This document shows, piece after piece, positions 1 through 19,642 of a stretch of DNA of 64,000 nt; within the stretch, counting starts at the first letter, position 1, and the number at the start of each line of letters is the position of its first letter. The DNA is from Telmatactis stephensoni (taxonomy: Eukaryota; Cnidaria; Anthozoa; Actiniaria; Isophelliidae): positions 434,001 to 498,000 of the forward strand of contig JALIZF010001814.1 in NCBI GenBank assembly GCA_029948255.1. Direction: 5' to 3'. The notes beneath the pieces are model-generated. The model saw only the letters and a list, made by a program, of their open reading frames with translations. It was not told the DNA's origin and made no database searches. Made by a program: the position numbers and the translations under genes.

Positions 1-612
1 TTCCATAAGAAAGTCAGCACAGTTCTTTGCGGATTTTACACTATTGTGTTTATATTGGTTCCACTGGCTCTTCTAACCTTCTTTTACGGTGCTATACTCT
101 ATACCCTTCGAAGACAAACCTTTTTTCATAATAACAACGTATTATCGCAACGTCAACAGCAACTGCGCCAAAGACAGCACAAAAGGATAAACATCCTTGC
201 ATTCAGTATTGTCCTTGCCTTTGTAATCTGCTACGGTCCTTTGTATTTCTATGTGTACATCACGCACGCGTTCATTACAAATTGGCAACCTCCAAAAGGA
301 CTTTTCCAAGAGTTCATCTACCCGGCTTACGCTCTTTCCTTTGCAAATGCCACAGCCAATCCATTGATATGCGTGTTGTTTAACACTGAAGTGAACATAA
401 TACTGAAAACTATGCTACGGTGGCGAGTAAAACCCCCCAGAAAGATCTCAGCTTTTCGCCTGTGCGTTCGAGATGGGTACAACTTTAAGCCACGAAGTAA
501 AAGTAATGGACCCCTAGAACCGAGTTCCATTAACTATATAACACAGACTGGAGAAGGGACCAAAAGTGGTAGCGTTGAAGATGGCAGGGATTTGGAAGAA
601 TCAAACCAATGA
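1..612 (+). CDS. Class A GPCR, 3' part (TM5-TM7 and tail), cut by window start
   Basis: The frame is open from base 1 to the TGA at 610-612, giving 203 residues with no start inside the window. A hydrophobic TM5 follows the first residues. It is followed by a basic, glutamine-rich third intracellular loop (QRQQQLRQRQHKR), TM6 with FVICYGP in the place of the usual CWxP, and TM7 with ANPLICVLFN, an NPxxY-like motif lacking the Tyr. The tail of about 65 residues is polar. These are rhodopsin-family plasma-membrane receptor features. No intron is visible, typical of the many single-exon cnidarian receptors. The ligand cannot be inferred. The gene is on the same strand as, and about 4.6 kb upstream of, the TRPM2-like exons, so it could also be nested in that gene's large intron. 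Confidence 0.85.
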   Translation, partial: FHKKVSTVLCGFYTIVFILVPLALLTFFYGAILYTLRRQTFFHNNNVLSQRQQQLRQRQHKRINILAFSIVLAFVICYGPLYFYVYITHAFITNWQPPKGLFQEFIYPAYALSFANATANPLICVLFNTEVNIILKTMLRWRVKPPRKISAFRLCVRDGYNFKPRSKSNGPLEPSSINYITQTGEGTKSGSVEDGRDLEESNQ

Positions 613-1448
613 TAAGATTATCCAGATGAATGGGCAATTAAAACTTCCTACGCACATAAATGTGCTTTTAACATTTGCGAAAGTGTTGACCAGAGGTAAT
701 ATCATATGCAGCATGGATTTTTCAGTCTTCCGTTAAAGAAAGATCTGGTTAGAAAGAAAAGGAATCAATGAAATATCAACCGACAAATGAATGAAAAGAA
801 GACAAGATAAATCGTGAACAAGAAAGGCAAAAAAAATCGTAGAAAAACAGGATAAAATGGAAGTCTTACATATATCATCAGATAAGTCTTGGAAATGAAA
901 ACATGGAGTTGTGCAAGACGACAATTATAAATCACTGCCTGCGGGCAAAGTCTGCGCTAAGCCAATAGACGTGAAGCAATATCATAGACAGTGTAAAAAA
1001 CATCGATGTTTCTCGATTTGTGTAATCCAATTTCTGGAGAAATAGTTTCCAGGTTTTAATTATTTGGGATCATTTAATCGTTACTTAGCCTAAGGCAGCA
1101 ACAGTAGCAGCAGCAGCAATAGCATATCTGTTTCATTTTTCGTGATTAATTGTCTTCTAAGTCTTGCGGGTACTTATTCTTAAATTCTGCCACAAAAGAG
1201 CTTTTCAAAAGAATTATGTCTCAGCTTTGTGAAGCGATTTTCCATGACCACAATCATTTATACTCTCATCGCAATATCATTTTTTAGCTAACAGCCATTT
1301 AAAATAGGCCTTGGGTCTGTCTTTAGTCATTGCACAGTCTCAGATTAGAGTATTAATTTTCCGTCGGTCATTTCAGTTTGATTTTAAGGGGGCAGATTAG
1401 GGTTTACTTCCCTTCAGTGATCATTGCATTAGTTTGTTCTGAATATAT

Positions 1449-1716
1449 TCAAGAGACCATAATACTAAGAGAGCGAATCGGTATTGATGTCTGTGTGATG
1501 TTCGCGGCGACTAAGGCTATTTTTAGTAATTTCGCCATCGCGCCCGCAAGGCTCTCAAAAAATAGAATTTGATTTTTGACTTACGCGCGGATGGGACCGT
1601 CTGCGCTTTCGGCTTTTGGATTCTTTTCCTTGCGTGCGTGATGCATGCGAAATAACTAAAAATAGCCTTAGCCGCCGCGAACATCGCACAATACTGAGTT
1701 TCGTTCTCTTAGTATT
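1449..1716. mobile_element. Foldback MITE copy 1 (truncated right end)
   Basis: The left arm begins TCAAGAGACCATAATACTAA and runs through GGCTATTTTTAGTAAT; its reverse complement returns at about 1648-1716. A second, complete copy lies at 8888-9179. Copy 1 lacks the last part of its right arm (GGTCTCTTGA), where it abuts the next foldback at 1717, so it was probably truncated by or fused with that neighbour. It is non-coding; the small open frames across it are by-products. Confidence 0.75.
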
Positions 1717-1888
1717 ACCATTTACTGGCTTGCAAATGTGGTGCAAATATGTTGTAAACATAATGCAAATGTGGTAAATAACGCATTTGTTCATCCCATT
1801 TTTCATCCGATTGGCAAATACGGTATTCACCAGATTTGCATTCGGTTTACTACATATTTGCACCACATTTGCTACCCCAGTAAATGGT
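1717..1888. mobile_element. 172-bp foldback MITE
   Basis: The ends are inverted copies: ACCATTTACTGG at the left and CCAGTAAATGGT at the right. The inverted similarity continues inward (GTGGTGCAAATATG against CATATTTGCACCAC). No coding capacity. It directly adjoins the truncated foldback at 1449-1716. Confidence 0.8.
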
Positions 1889-2944
1889 TGCAAATTCAAT
1901 TTTTCGTCCAGTGGAAAAACAGCAACAAGAACAACACCAAAAAGGAAATTAAATCCGGCGTTGACTATGTAATTTTGTATATTTCCGAAGATATATACAG
2001 TATGATTTTCGAAGCTTTCATCTTTTTTAAAATATTTCCAAAAATGTTGCATTATCGTGTAGATTTTCGTAGATTATGTTTAATCTAATTGTTTCGAATT
2101 ATCCATCGTCTATTTTCAGTCTAATATAATTTTCTAAGTTTGTTTATTTTCCAAGGTTAGACAAATGCATTTCTTCTATAGCCAAGGTACTTTAATTTCA
2201 TTTAAGTGAAATATTCAAAATACATATTGTAATCATATATATATATATTATTGTAAGATTATATATGAATAAATGTACGATCTTATCCAACAATTTATCT
2301 TACCTCCTAGTTTTGTTTGCGTATTTTGTAGAGCTGTAGTTGTGTAAATAATAGCCCATTATACAAGATACTGTATATGCCGCCTTAGAAAAGATTACAA
2401 AGTAGAACTAACCAATTACAAAGTGCTATAACACTTTAAAAAGAAGGACACTTAGTAAATATCGGTACATTTTTGAGAAGAATAGGAAATATATGTCTTG
2501 ATTCAGTATCGATCAGATCTTAGATCAATTTCTCCAACAATATCGTAAAAAAATCAAAGTCCCCTCGAGCTTTTGATCGAGAATTCTTCTTTTCCCTTTT
2601 GGTTAACTTAGTAGTGAATTGAGTGGTGAAGCCCGCAACGCCGGATGTTTACCCTAAGGGGATAGAAATGCGGCGCTGCTCAAGTAAGATTCATGATCAC
2701 CCGCGAATATCTGATCGAGAAATTTATATTTGTTTTGGAAGTTAAGATCATTTTTGTGGCTGCTTGGAATATCGCAACAGTTGACTGACAACTTTGCAAC
2801 ATAGTTTAGGATATCTTCTTTTTGACGATGGACGTTATCAGCATTAGAGTGTTATTACAAAGCAAGTCACGTTTCAAGATGTTTCCCGCAGTCCTCTACA
2901 TGATTAGCTGACTGCATGAAACAGATCAGTCTTAATGAATATGT

Positions 2945-3373
2945 ACGTTTCTTTGTTTAAATAGACCCTTCGTTGAGCAAACGTTCTAAAATGTCTTCTA
3001 ATATATGTTGTTAGATGTTATTGCCATGGAAATTTTATATTAGTGGTTTAAACCAGTCAGTCATAAGAGTACGTTTCGTATGTTCAAACAGAACCTTCGT
3101 TGATCAAACGTTCGAAAACGTCTTTTAATATGACGTGCTGTTCAACTGAAAGTTATTACTTTGGAAATTTTATATTAGCTGGTTAAGACCAGACAGTCAT
3201 AAGACGACGTTTCGTATGTTCAAGATACACCCTTTGTTGATCAAACGTTCTAAAACGTATACAGACGTTATTACCTTGCTTGGAACTGATCGTATTTATT
3301 AGCTGGTTAAGACCAGCCAGCATATCAGAAGATGTTTCGTATGTTCAAATACTTCTTTGATCAAACCTATGTC
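2945..3373. repeat. Diverged tandem repeat, about 126-136 bp unit, four copies
   Basis: Units start near 2945, 3071, 3207 and 3332. Each begins ACGTTTCGTATGTTCAA or a variant, then CTTCGTTGATCAAACGTTC, and the first three carry a GGTTAAGACCAG-like block further on. Copies are diverged and the last is partial. Function unknown. Confidence 0.75.
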
Positions 3374-5219
3374 AACCACGTCAATACGAAATAAATAATC
3401 TCTTAGATTTCAAGCTGATATATAAAAGTGTCTTTAAAAAATCAGAATGACGTTTACGGCAGTTTTATGATATGTCTTCCTGTTGCTGAGATATCAAAAG
3501 TTTTCCGAGCCAAATATGCAAGTTAGCAACTGATACTGGGTTGTACAATCAGTTCCAAAAATAATGAAATGAATAATATCATGTAAAGTAACCATAATAT
3601 ACTTCATACAATTACAGAACCTTTCCTACAAAGTACAGAAAATTACCTACAAAAACACTAGTTTCTGATTGGCTGCCGAACTGTGATTTTTTCCTCATTT
3701 CCATGTAATTTAATTAATCTTGCATACATGCCACAAGTTTCGCCTTTTTACCTGACTCAGAAACGTGTTCTTTTTTTAGAAGGGTTATTAATAGGAAATT
3801 CCATCTTAGTTCTCGAAGAATCAATGAAAAAATACCTCTTGTATGTGATGAAAGAGGCTGAATACGTAGTTACCACGCAGTACTAAGCCGCCGGCCCCTT
3901 TCATCGAATAAGTAGGCATATTTCACTAATTCTTTCTCGAACGTGTTGTTATCCTATTATGCAATACACTTTATACGTATCCATACACCGCTTTGGCAGC
4001 TTTTTTAAAAATTAAACTTAAATAACAACTTTAATGCGTACATTGTTAGCTGTAAAGCAACATTTAAAACAATTAAAACGCCATTATCAGAACTAACCTT
4101 AAATGAATAAGGCGTCTCAAATATCCTCCCTTTCAACCGTTAAAAGGAAAGGTAATTGAAAGTCCTCTTTACTTCAGGTTGGCTCTCATAATGGTATTTT
4201 TATTGCTTTAATGTTGCTCTTTCAAAGATAGTCGTCTGGAGTACTATCCACATTCCACATGAGCATTTATTTAGAGTATTTATAAACGTGTTACGTAAAA
4301 ACGTGGAATCGAACCGCGCCGTGCGTGACCGTTACTGCTCTAGACTAGATTTCGTACGACTGTGAAAACGGCACCGCACAGTCACGGTACGGTTACGGCA
4401 GGAATTTCTTGTTCGTTCTCTCCCTTGCTTCGACGGTTTTTTCTCCGGGTACTCTGGTTTTTCTTCCCCCAGTAAAAACGAATTAGTTTCGCTCTAAGCT
4501 GTGCTCCGTGATCAGACATGGGTCGTATGGTGGTTGCTACGTGTGTGTGTATGTAAATTTGCATGTAAATGTGCAACTGTCTTGTAATGAAAGCGCCCTT
4601 GTATTCCTTCGACTCGATCACGTTTGAACTGCGCCCTTCGTAATTCAGTACATGGCAGCGAGGAAGGGTGATGAGTTACCCCAAATTTATTTATTTTGAT
4701 TTTGTTTCACACTCATACGTAAACGGCTCTAATGCCGACTGAATACCCACAATCTGTGTCTTAGAAATGCTTAGATTTTTAGAGAATAACAGTAGTCAGG
4801 TCAGCCAAAGAATGCTTCTCAGACTACGTACACACCAATGCGGTTACTTTAAAAACGCATGTTCTTTTTCGGTTTTCCCCAACTACACTAAAACGGCTTT
4901 TTCTCGGACAAAAGAAAAATGCCCTTTTAGTGTGGACAACAGGCCTTACCTTAGGAAAAAGATGCGTTTTCAATTTATCCGGATCATTAGTCTGATGTTC
5001 AAGCGGTCAGTGGTCTTTCCCATTACACATGTGACACATCTGAAATCAATCTGGAGTCCAGTGTCCTCTGGGTTTTGACCCCAGATTCCAGAATTTGTGA
5101 AAAGATGGATCGCTCCCCCTCGACCGTTAGTCGAGAAAGTGTGGTAACACTATTTCTAGAGTGGGATACTTATTTGTAGTAATACGCATGCGTATTCAGC
5201 TTTTCGCTTCTTAATAAGA

Positions 5220-12008
<6,789 letters not shown>

Positions 12009-12026
12009 TTCTTGGCAAGTGGTGTG

Positions 12027-12167
12027 TAGAGTAGATTTCGCATGACAGTGAAAACGGCACCGCACGGTCACGGTACGGTTACGGCAGGAATTTTTTATAG
12101 ACATTACGGCACTGACAAGGCAAAGGTATGGCGCGGTCCGTTTCACACTCATACGAAATCTGCTCTA
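12027..12167. mobile_element. MITE, family with ends TAGAGTAGATTTCGCAT / ATACGAAATCTGCTCTA
   Basis: Inverted ends flank a GC-rich core (GGCACCGCACGGTCACGG). Related pieces are at about 4340-4400 and 4706-4733 (possibly two ends of one longer element), 10146-10213 (one end) and 46294-46412 (diverged). It starts 19 bp after the TRPM2-like stop codon and so probably forms part of its 3' UTR. Confidence 0.75.
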
Positions 12168-12298
12168 ACAAAATTTGAAAAAAAGACAAAACAAAAACAA
12201 AACAAATAAATAAACAAAACAAAACAAAAACACACACAAATCTTTATTCTAATGAGAGTATAGACATTATTACCGGTGACCCGGTAGTTTACATATTG

Positions 12299-12453
12299 GC
12301 CCTCAATTAGGAATTTCAACTGCCAAGGAGGCGAACCAATTGGCTATATTACAATCACGGTTGAGAAACTGAATTTGAACTAGGGGTTGCCTGGAACAAA
12401 TTCAGCCTCAGCTAGTGGCCAGGGCGGGGACTCAAACTCAGGACCACCGGATT
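12299..12453 (-). mobile_element. tRNA-derived SINE, 5'-truncated, minus orientation
   Basis: Read on the minus strand it carries GAGTTTGAGTCCCCGCC (B-box region), ACTAGCTGAGGCTGAATTTG and AATATAGCCAATTGG. It aligns along its length to the plus-strand copy at 12457-12694. The A-box half is missing at the junction, leaving the two copies head to head. Confidence 0.7.
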
Positions 12454-12456
12454 AAG

Positions 12457-12694
12457 GAGGCAGCATGGCCGAGTAGTCAGAGCGTTGGTCTCGCAATCTG
12501 GCGGTCCCAGGTTCGATTTCCGCTCTGGTCACTAGCTGAGACTGAATTTGTTCCGATTTCAATAAGTTCAAATTCAGTTTCTTGGCCATGCTTGTAATAT
12601 AGCCAGCTGGTTTGCCTCCTTGCCAGTTGGGATTCTTAATCCATTTATGTTTGATTATACTTCATTTCATTTCATTTCATTTCATTTCATTTCA
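12457..12694 (+). mobile_element. tRNA-derived SINE with (ATTTC)n tail
   Basis: A tRNA-like head has A box TGGCCGAGTAGTC at 12466-12478 and B box GGTTCGATTTC at 12510-12520. The unique body includes TGAGACTGAATTTGTTCC, and the tail is TTTCA pentamers. A minus-strand head fragment of the same family is at about 12826-12878. It is a Pol III-type SINE, not a functional tRNA: the 3' acceptor strand is absent. Confidence 0.8.
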
Positions 12695-12744
12695 ACCGCA
12701 TTTGATTATATACATATAGATATTTGCGGTATATAAGTCTTAAA

Positions 12745-12747
<3 letters not shown>

Positions 12748-12820
<73 letters not shown>

Positions 12821-12825
12821 ATTAT
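12748..12825. repeat. (ATT)n microsatellite
   Basis: About 25 ATT units end in AATATTATT and run directly into the minus-strand SINE head fragment. Confidence 0.95.
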
Positions 12826-15054
12826 TGCGAGACCGACGCTCTGTCTGACCATGCACTCGACCATCCTGCGTCCTAAAAAACTAGCCATATAATGACTAGC
12901 ACATCAAAAGATACGCATTTCTGTAGTTCTTTTTAATCGTTTTTCACTTTTTTCCCGGCATCGTTGTAATTATAATTTTCGTGTTCGTTATTACAATTCT
13001 CATTTTTAAGACTTCACGATCGTCATTAATTCAGAATGACGTCAAAAGAACTGCTGCATATTCATAAAAACAAATCATTTTTCAATTCAGTTTATCAGCG
13101 TAATCAACAGCAAAATTTGAAACTCCGTGATATAGAATTCATCAGGTATATCTATATATATATAGACCTCTAGGAACATACCTTATCGAGTAAGTTTTAT
13201 ATTTAGGTTTTATACACGAGCAAATGTTCTATGACAGATGGATTCTTCCCGTTTATATGAACAAATTTCATAGACAAATGCATTTGTTTTCTCATCCGCA
13301 CGATCAAAAGTTATTTGTCAAATGAACTATAGAAAATTTGCTCGCGCGTGTGGTAGGGCCTTTATCATTACCATCTAGTCTGTGGCATGATTTGATCATT
13401 TCAACTGGTCATATTTTAGTACAATTGTATTTTAACTGTAAGCCATCCCACCCGAGGAATAATGCGTTACGATTGCGATTGATTCGATGTAATTGACCAT
13501 TGGTGAGATTTGATTTATCGACGGAAGTCTATGCAAAGCAGGCCAGAAATTAACAGTACTATAACTAGTAGCCCATGGATTGATTAATTTCATTTTTTTG
13601 TCCAATAGTTCTCTTGTCCTTAGATTTTACCCTTATCATTGCATAACACTCTGAAATACTTAATTGTTTATTAGAAAAGGAGCCCGCTATTAAATCAGCC
13701 TTATCGATAATTCTAGAACTATTAAGTTTTATTTCATATAAAAAGAGTTTAAGAAAAAATTTAAGAAATTTCACAGATAATTATAAATATATGGTGCCGG
13801 GGCGGTCATACTTTCTTTTCCAAAATACGATACATTTCCTTGTAAAATTTCTATTCAGTCTTATATATTAACACTCATGAATTTTCCATGGTATAAATCG
13901 ATTTTCGCAGCGCATATCGTCAGTTCTCAAACGTATGTCGTCCTGATTTCCTTGTCACCACTGCAACAGCTCTCTACAATTCCAATATCCGTCCGGCTTT
14001 GAAGGTCGAGTTACACGCTACGATTTGAAGGACCGATTTGAGTTCTGCTGTTTTTGATAGCACTCCATGCATTTCATTTTTATTTTCCTTTCAAAAAAGT
14101 TGTCTGATTTTCACCGAATTGCGCCGATTTCTTTCTATTTCCGAATGAAGCTTATAAAATTGGGCCGTTCGCCTTGTTCTGCCTTCTTCTTTCTTCGCCC
14201 CCTTTCTCTCCATTAAGTCGCCTCTGGGACCAGGTAAATAGGGTCATGTAACTCGGCCTTCAGTTTGCTCTGGCGCTTTCGTACACTAAAAACAAGTTAT
14301 CATGAATTTCTACTTATAATGTCCCCCCTCCCCCTTCCCCCTTCCCCAATAGGTCTATTGTTCAGACTTTCGTAGTATTTTTTGCGTTAAGTACGTAGGC
14401 TTAATGATTTTTTGGTGGCGAGGGGTGGTGGCATCTTGCAATGACGACGACAACAGCAACGGCAACAACAACAACAACAACAATAATCAAACAAACACGT
14501 TGATTTGAGCCTCCTATGGTTTGTATTAGCCGCAGCCAATTGATGTTTTTTTGCGTATCCTTTCCAGGTTCCACACGGGTTATCTGCCTCTTCATTTTAC
14601 ATACTGGCCAAGACTAACATTTGCTACAGCTAACTGGCATCGGTAGAGTTTATTTAGACATTAACAACGTGCACCCTTGAACATTGGTTTTGAAGGTTTT
14701 TGGAGACGTTCGAAGAATAAGATATGTACAGATAACTCTTACATCGAGAATGGAATGCACATATAATTGATTACAAGTATCATTATCGCCATCATCGCCC
14801 GGTCATCTTCATCATTGGAGAAGATTCTCTCACTAATGATGATTCTGGAATCCGGCGAAATGTTCCTGTTACAATTTATGACTCTTCTTTTTAATATTTT
14901 GATTATTCTCTTTTGTATTCTGCATTGGGTAGCTCAATACGACCCAAGTGACGCTGATTATGATTAAGTTACTCCAAACCTCCAAATATATTTTTCTATT
15001 CATTTTATTTTTCTAGGGCAATCAGTATTTTAATTGCTGTTGAGCTCAAATTTG

Positions 15055-15232
15055 TCTGGGCTAACGGCGCTTGATATCTAGAGTCGCCTTAAGTCGCACA
15101 AAGTCGCCTTAAATCGAACAAAGTCACATTAAGTCCTATGGACTTTTTGGCCAAGTTTCGCTCAAATCGCCTAAAGTCGCTTTATGTCGCCTTAACTCAA
15201 AGCTTCGACGAAGGGCCCAGAGTAGGCCTATA
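15055..15232. mobile_element. Element with 10-bp tandem periodicity (copy 2)
   Basis: Decamers of the type AAGTCGCCTT occur in phase from about 15081 to 15140, with further units to 15195. Flanks are GTCTGGGCTAAC and GGGCCCAGAGTAGGCC, matching the ends of the 11141-11318 copy in the opposite sense. Confidence 0.65.
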
Positions 15233-16063
15233 GTTGCAGTTAGCTAGTGTTTATAAATATAAATTTTTGTAAATCTTTCAAGGTTTTCATCAAAACAGTT
15301 GAGGATTAATTCTTTAGAGAGTTATGAAGACTTCGTTCATTTGGCCGTTTTTGTTTGTTTGTTTGTTTTTTGTTTTCATTTTGAACTAGCGCTCCACAAC
15401 GCTCACTTTGCCCCATTCCCAGGGTAGTCTTTTGTAAAGTGGTTTAGAAAAGACGGTTGAACAATTCCTTCGAGGGAAAAAAAGTTTATTTAATTCTATC
15501 AAAGAAGGACTCTGACAGAAATGAAGAAATGCATGCATGGAAGTGCATACATGAAGGCCGGAATATATAAATAGTCACTTCAAAAAACTCTTGTTAAGGT
15601 GCGTTTATATAGGCGATTTCGTTACGCTCCGGGCTTTTGGCGCCTCGGGTATCAGTAAAGGAAACGTAAATGCATTCTTGTCCGGAACCCCGTTTCATAA
15701 AACGTATGTATCTTACGAGTATTCGTAAAAACGTTATTTGGTCAAATGATCTTGACAAAAGAGGAAGAAATTGCAAAATAAAAGCTTCTTGCTATTAAAA
15801 AAGGCAGAAATAGCTGTAAACCCTCTGAAAAACTCTGTTACTTTTTGGATTCGCGATTGAGTACTCATAATTTACGTACGCTTTACGGCGTAACTTACGG
15901 TAAAACCCGTACCACAATGAAACTCATCCCGGGAAGAAATCGCCCAAACGCAGCCATAGACAAGCTGCAGTAATCTTCGCGTCTATATACTTTGAGTTTA
16001 CATAAGTTTTCATAATGAAAATTTATATTCAATGATAAATATTTTGTTATCAATAATGTAACT

Positions 16064-19000
16064 CTAATATTTGGCTTCATCCAAAGAGACTTCAAATGGT
16101 GTTTGGACATTAAGTGTTCCGCTGTTGACAATTTTGACAGTGTTAACTGGCGCGTCATGGGTATCAGTTTGGGTAGCCCCAATCTTCTTTACAACATCCT
16201 GAAAAAAAGGTCAAATGTTAACGTTTATCACAAAATATTTCTTGAATTTCTTTGTACGTGTACGTGGGAATCATAATTAGACAAATAATTTGTTTCTTCC
16301 ACGTTGGTTTAAAATTTTTCTTGTTGCCTTTTTCAATGAAGTGGCACTGCATCAAACCCCGTGGTTTCCTTCGTCCTCGCCCAAATCCGGCTCTTCCTGG
16401 CCCTGATCCGGCTCTTCCTCCCTCCTACCAACTTTAGTACAGGTTCGCCAAGTAACAATGCATTTCTGCGTCATTAGTATAATATGCAAAACTTTAGGTT
16501 TGTTTTAAGGAGGTAACTTATGAATAGAATCTTCACCTCAAGTCCTACTACACTGGGTGCCCAAGGGGGTAATGAAACGCTGACAGTGCTGGGCCACCAC
16601 CACCCATGCAGTTTGCTTTACATGTAATGTGCAAAACATCAGCAGCCAAGAATAAGAGAATTGAAGTCAATAACTTAACCTATCATCTCCAAGCCGCTGC
16701 AAGATCAAGCTAGTTCTGTGTATGGCCCTGGAAAAGTGGGACTGTTCAAGTCTACCAGCCGAGCCACCAGTAAAAGTAAGTTAATGCCTAGCTTACCATT
16801 CCCTCTAGAACTTTTCCAAAGCAAGTGTGACTGCCATCCAGCCAATGTGTTGGTACAAGCGTAATGTAGAATTGAGATCCGTTGGTGTTGGGCCCTGCAT
16901 TAGCCATGCACAACCATCCTGCTCCATTGTGCTTGACGACAAAGTTTTCATCATCGAAGTACTGGCCATAAATACTTTTGCCTATAAATGGAAGATTATT
17001 TTTAAACTAAATGATTATATAAAATCTGTATGTACCTATATTTCGATAATTCATCTGTTAAAATATTTAGCAATTGGTAATCTTTAAGCCCATTGAAACC
17101 CACGGAGTCAGTACTGTGAATTTAATAAAACGAGTAAAATCCAGGCATATAATATACTCATAATTCTTAAGCCTGTAGCTAGGTAGAAGAATTAATGTGG
17201 AAGCCCCACTTCTTTCCCTAGAAGGACTCCACGCAAGCTAAAATTATTATGCACTACAACGAACAAATTACATGCGTGCACTTAAATAAGTGCGAAAAGC
17301 CTTCTAGCACTTGCGCACTAACTGGGGGACACTGTATTCTCACACCCATTACCACTACATTCAAATATTTTATGAAAACAACTCTCAGCTCACTAGCTAG
17401 TCCGCTTTACTGAGGAAGGAAAAACGGAGGATCAGGAGAAAAAACTTTGATGCAAGGGAGAGAAGGAATTAACAAACTAAAGTCACGTGATGCACCGACA
17501 CACCGGGCTCCCTCACCGCTCGGCCACCCTTATGCCTGCTTATTCGGTCGATCCGTAAAGAGACCATAGAAACGTGCGCATAAAATGGACATCCATATAC
17601 ATCAGCGGGCGGCGCCAATTCTTTAAATCAATCAATAGCTATTAGTATTTCAGATCAACGTTTCAACTCTAGGCATCTTTATTTACCTCCAGTTCCATCA
17701 AACTTGGTAAAGTCACCACCTTGGATCATAAAGTTTTTGATGACACGATGGAATGTCGCTCCTTTGTATCCATAACCATACTTCATAATAAACAAAAAAT
17801 GATAATGTTAAGTTTCTCTGGCTTGCCAGAACATTGTTGATAAAAGAGGGTGACTTGAGGGGAATTGAAGGGTTAACATTTCCAGGGTTTATGGTCATAA
17901 CTTGTCAACTAAATTCAAAGTACAGTTAATCACCCTGGAAGCTCATGATGATGCACAGGTACCCTTTTCGAGGCGACTCCCCTCCTTATTTCCTCATGTA
18001 TCCACTAATGTTGATGTTGTAATTTTGTGTGATGTTTCAAAAAAGGTGGGAATGTATGGATGTCAGACCTCGGTCTACCTGTTTTTTTTCTCTTTATAAT
18101 GACCGCGCTCACGGTTAATTAGAAGTAAATAATAATTGGTTTATTACACGCGCTCTCATTGGTCAAGAACCGTGTGTAATCAGTACACACGCATAGATGA
18201 CGTCATTGAATCTTACGCGCACTCTGATTGGTTGAAACAAATATATTGCCAACAACAGTCACGCCACTCGACTTCGTCTCGTAGCGTACTTTTTTGTTCT
18301 CACCACATTTAATTTTGACGTCATCTGTGCATCTATTAGAGTACAGACGCACGGAAAAACGGAATCAATCAATGATTGCCATGTTGACAAAATGAGATAG
18401 CTGCAGTTAACATCCTGGCCTGAACCGGAGCCGGTTGTACGAAGCCTGGATAAGCGCTATCTGTCGCGGATAAATCCGAATCCAGCGGATATAATTTATA
18501 GCTCCTATAATATATCCGGTGGGTAATTTATCCAGGCTTCGTACAACCGACTCCTGGTGTAAACATGTCCCGTATCTCCCCTATAGTGATTTTATTTAAC
18601 CAATGAAAAAATGGTACCCCATAGCAGTTAGTACAGGGGCGTACAGGGGGGGGGGGGGGGGGTCTTTGTCACGGATCACGAAAAATAAAATCGAAAAATC
18701 CCGAGTCGAGGGAATCCACAAGAGTGGAGTATTCTTTTCACGTGTCACGAGAAAAGTGTCATGCACGGATCACGAGAAATGATTTATTAGAATCCTGAAT
18801 CACGTACGAAAACAAAAATCAGTGCCCGATCACGCGTCACGAGAACTGTTTACTTTTGTCAATTAGTACAAACTAAATCATTCATCTTTCTTTCACGGAC
18901 TTTACATAAAATCATTTTAACACTCTTTATACTCTTAATAGAAGTGATCAACCCTGAACAATAACAACACAAAAATTCATTTCACCGAAGACGGGTACGA

Positions 19001-19642
19001 CTGAATTAAAAAAAATACACGGCAAAATACATTTTTTATTCGTCAAGCTCCTTAGCATGTCAGTTTCTGAACAATCTATATTGTGCAAAGTCTTCTTAAG
19101 AATCGTCCATAATTTTTATAACCACAAATTCGAGAAATATTCACTAGACAGTACGATTTCATTCAGTACAAAGAAACAACTGAATTGATTCAAAGAATGA
19201 AAAAATATATACCTTTACCTCTTTGAAAATAAGCCTTATATAGTACACACGCACATTATTGAGTCAGAGGCTCTGGAGCTTTCAGGGTACTGTACTAAAT
19301 CTTTCTCGAGAATTTGACAATCGACCGTAAAGTATAACAGTTATTCCTTAAGAATACAACTCATTATAAGAACTTCAACCCTTCAGTAAACCGACCACTG
19401 AAATGACCGTGTTATATTAACGTTAATTATTTCTCATGACCACTTACTTCTTGATCAGCCAAAGACACAAAATTTGTAACAGTCTTCGGTGCCGTACCCC
19501 CAAACATTCCAAGAATAATTCTTCCAACTGGTTGATTCCCTATCGTGACATCCATAAAGACCTTTTTTGTGACCAGAGTCTCTGGATTGGCCCTTACGGC
19601 CATTAAATGACAAGCCAAAAAGAGTAGGACCAGGGGGTACAT
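16064..19642 (-). CDS. Secreted cyclophilin (peptidyl-prolyl isomerase), gene 1
   Basis: Four exons on the minus strand: 19642-19448, 17780-17687, 16981-16797, 16198-16064, total 202 residues. An N-terminal signal peptide ([18 protein letters not shown]) routes it to the secretory pathway. The cyclophilin core follows: [35 protein letters not shown] with the catalytic Arg, [16 protein letters not shown] and [11 protein letters not shown], which keeps the Trp and His of the active pocket. The usual second Phe of SQFF is Tyr. The tail has no KDEL, so secretion or vesicular localisation is likely. It is the most diverged of the four neighbouring cyclophilins. It retains the intron after DGTGG but lacks the one inside the MIQG/GGDF region. 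Confidence 0.93.
18432..18549. mobile_element. 118-bp MITE in cyclophilin 1 intron 1
   Basis: The ends CGGTTGTACGAAGCCTGG and CCAGGCTTCGTACAACCG are perfect inverted repeats about 22 bp long including the next bases. Non-coding. Confidence 0.85.
18640..18850. repeat. Poly(G) and reiterated GGATCACGA / CACGAGAA block
   Basis: A G run (about 18648-18661) is followed by repeated, partly palindromic motifs such as CACGGATCACGA and CACGTGTCACGAG at irregular spacing. The element at 54775-54960 carries the same motif read on the other strand (TGATCCGTGA). Confidence 0.6.

Larger units (their letters stand above)
613..5219. other. Gene-poor 4.6-kb stretch of repeats
   Basis: I find no convincing exon here, including on close search for the missing transmembrane part of the TRPM2-like gene. 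It contains two adjacent foldback elements (1449-1888), a four-copy tandem repeat of about 125-135 bp (2945-3373) and MITE ends near 4340 and 4706-4733. Short open frames here lack family signatures or sit in repeats. Confidence 0.6.
12009..16063. other. Intergenic region between TRPM2-like and cyclophilin gene 1
   Basis: No convincing exon on either strand. It holds a MITE adjoining the TRPM2-like stop, two head-to-head SINEs plus a SINE fragment, an ATT microsatellite, a CAA-rich tract (14460-14490) and the second decamer-repeat element. The two genes are convergent, so this is shared 3' flank. Confidence 0.6.

Noticed and set aside
1378..2088. Open frames over 1.4-2.1 kb on both strands
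   Set aside because: They run across two foldback elements, which explains their mirrored sequences.
4767..5078. 103-codon open frame, plus strand
   Set aside because: No domain or splice context, overlaps repeat-like sequence (CGTACACACCAATGCGG) and has unusual composition; likely chance.
12457..12545. tRNA gene
   Set aside because: A and B boxes are present but the acceptor stem does not close and a SINE body and tail follow; several copies are nearby.
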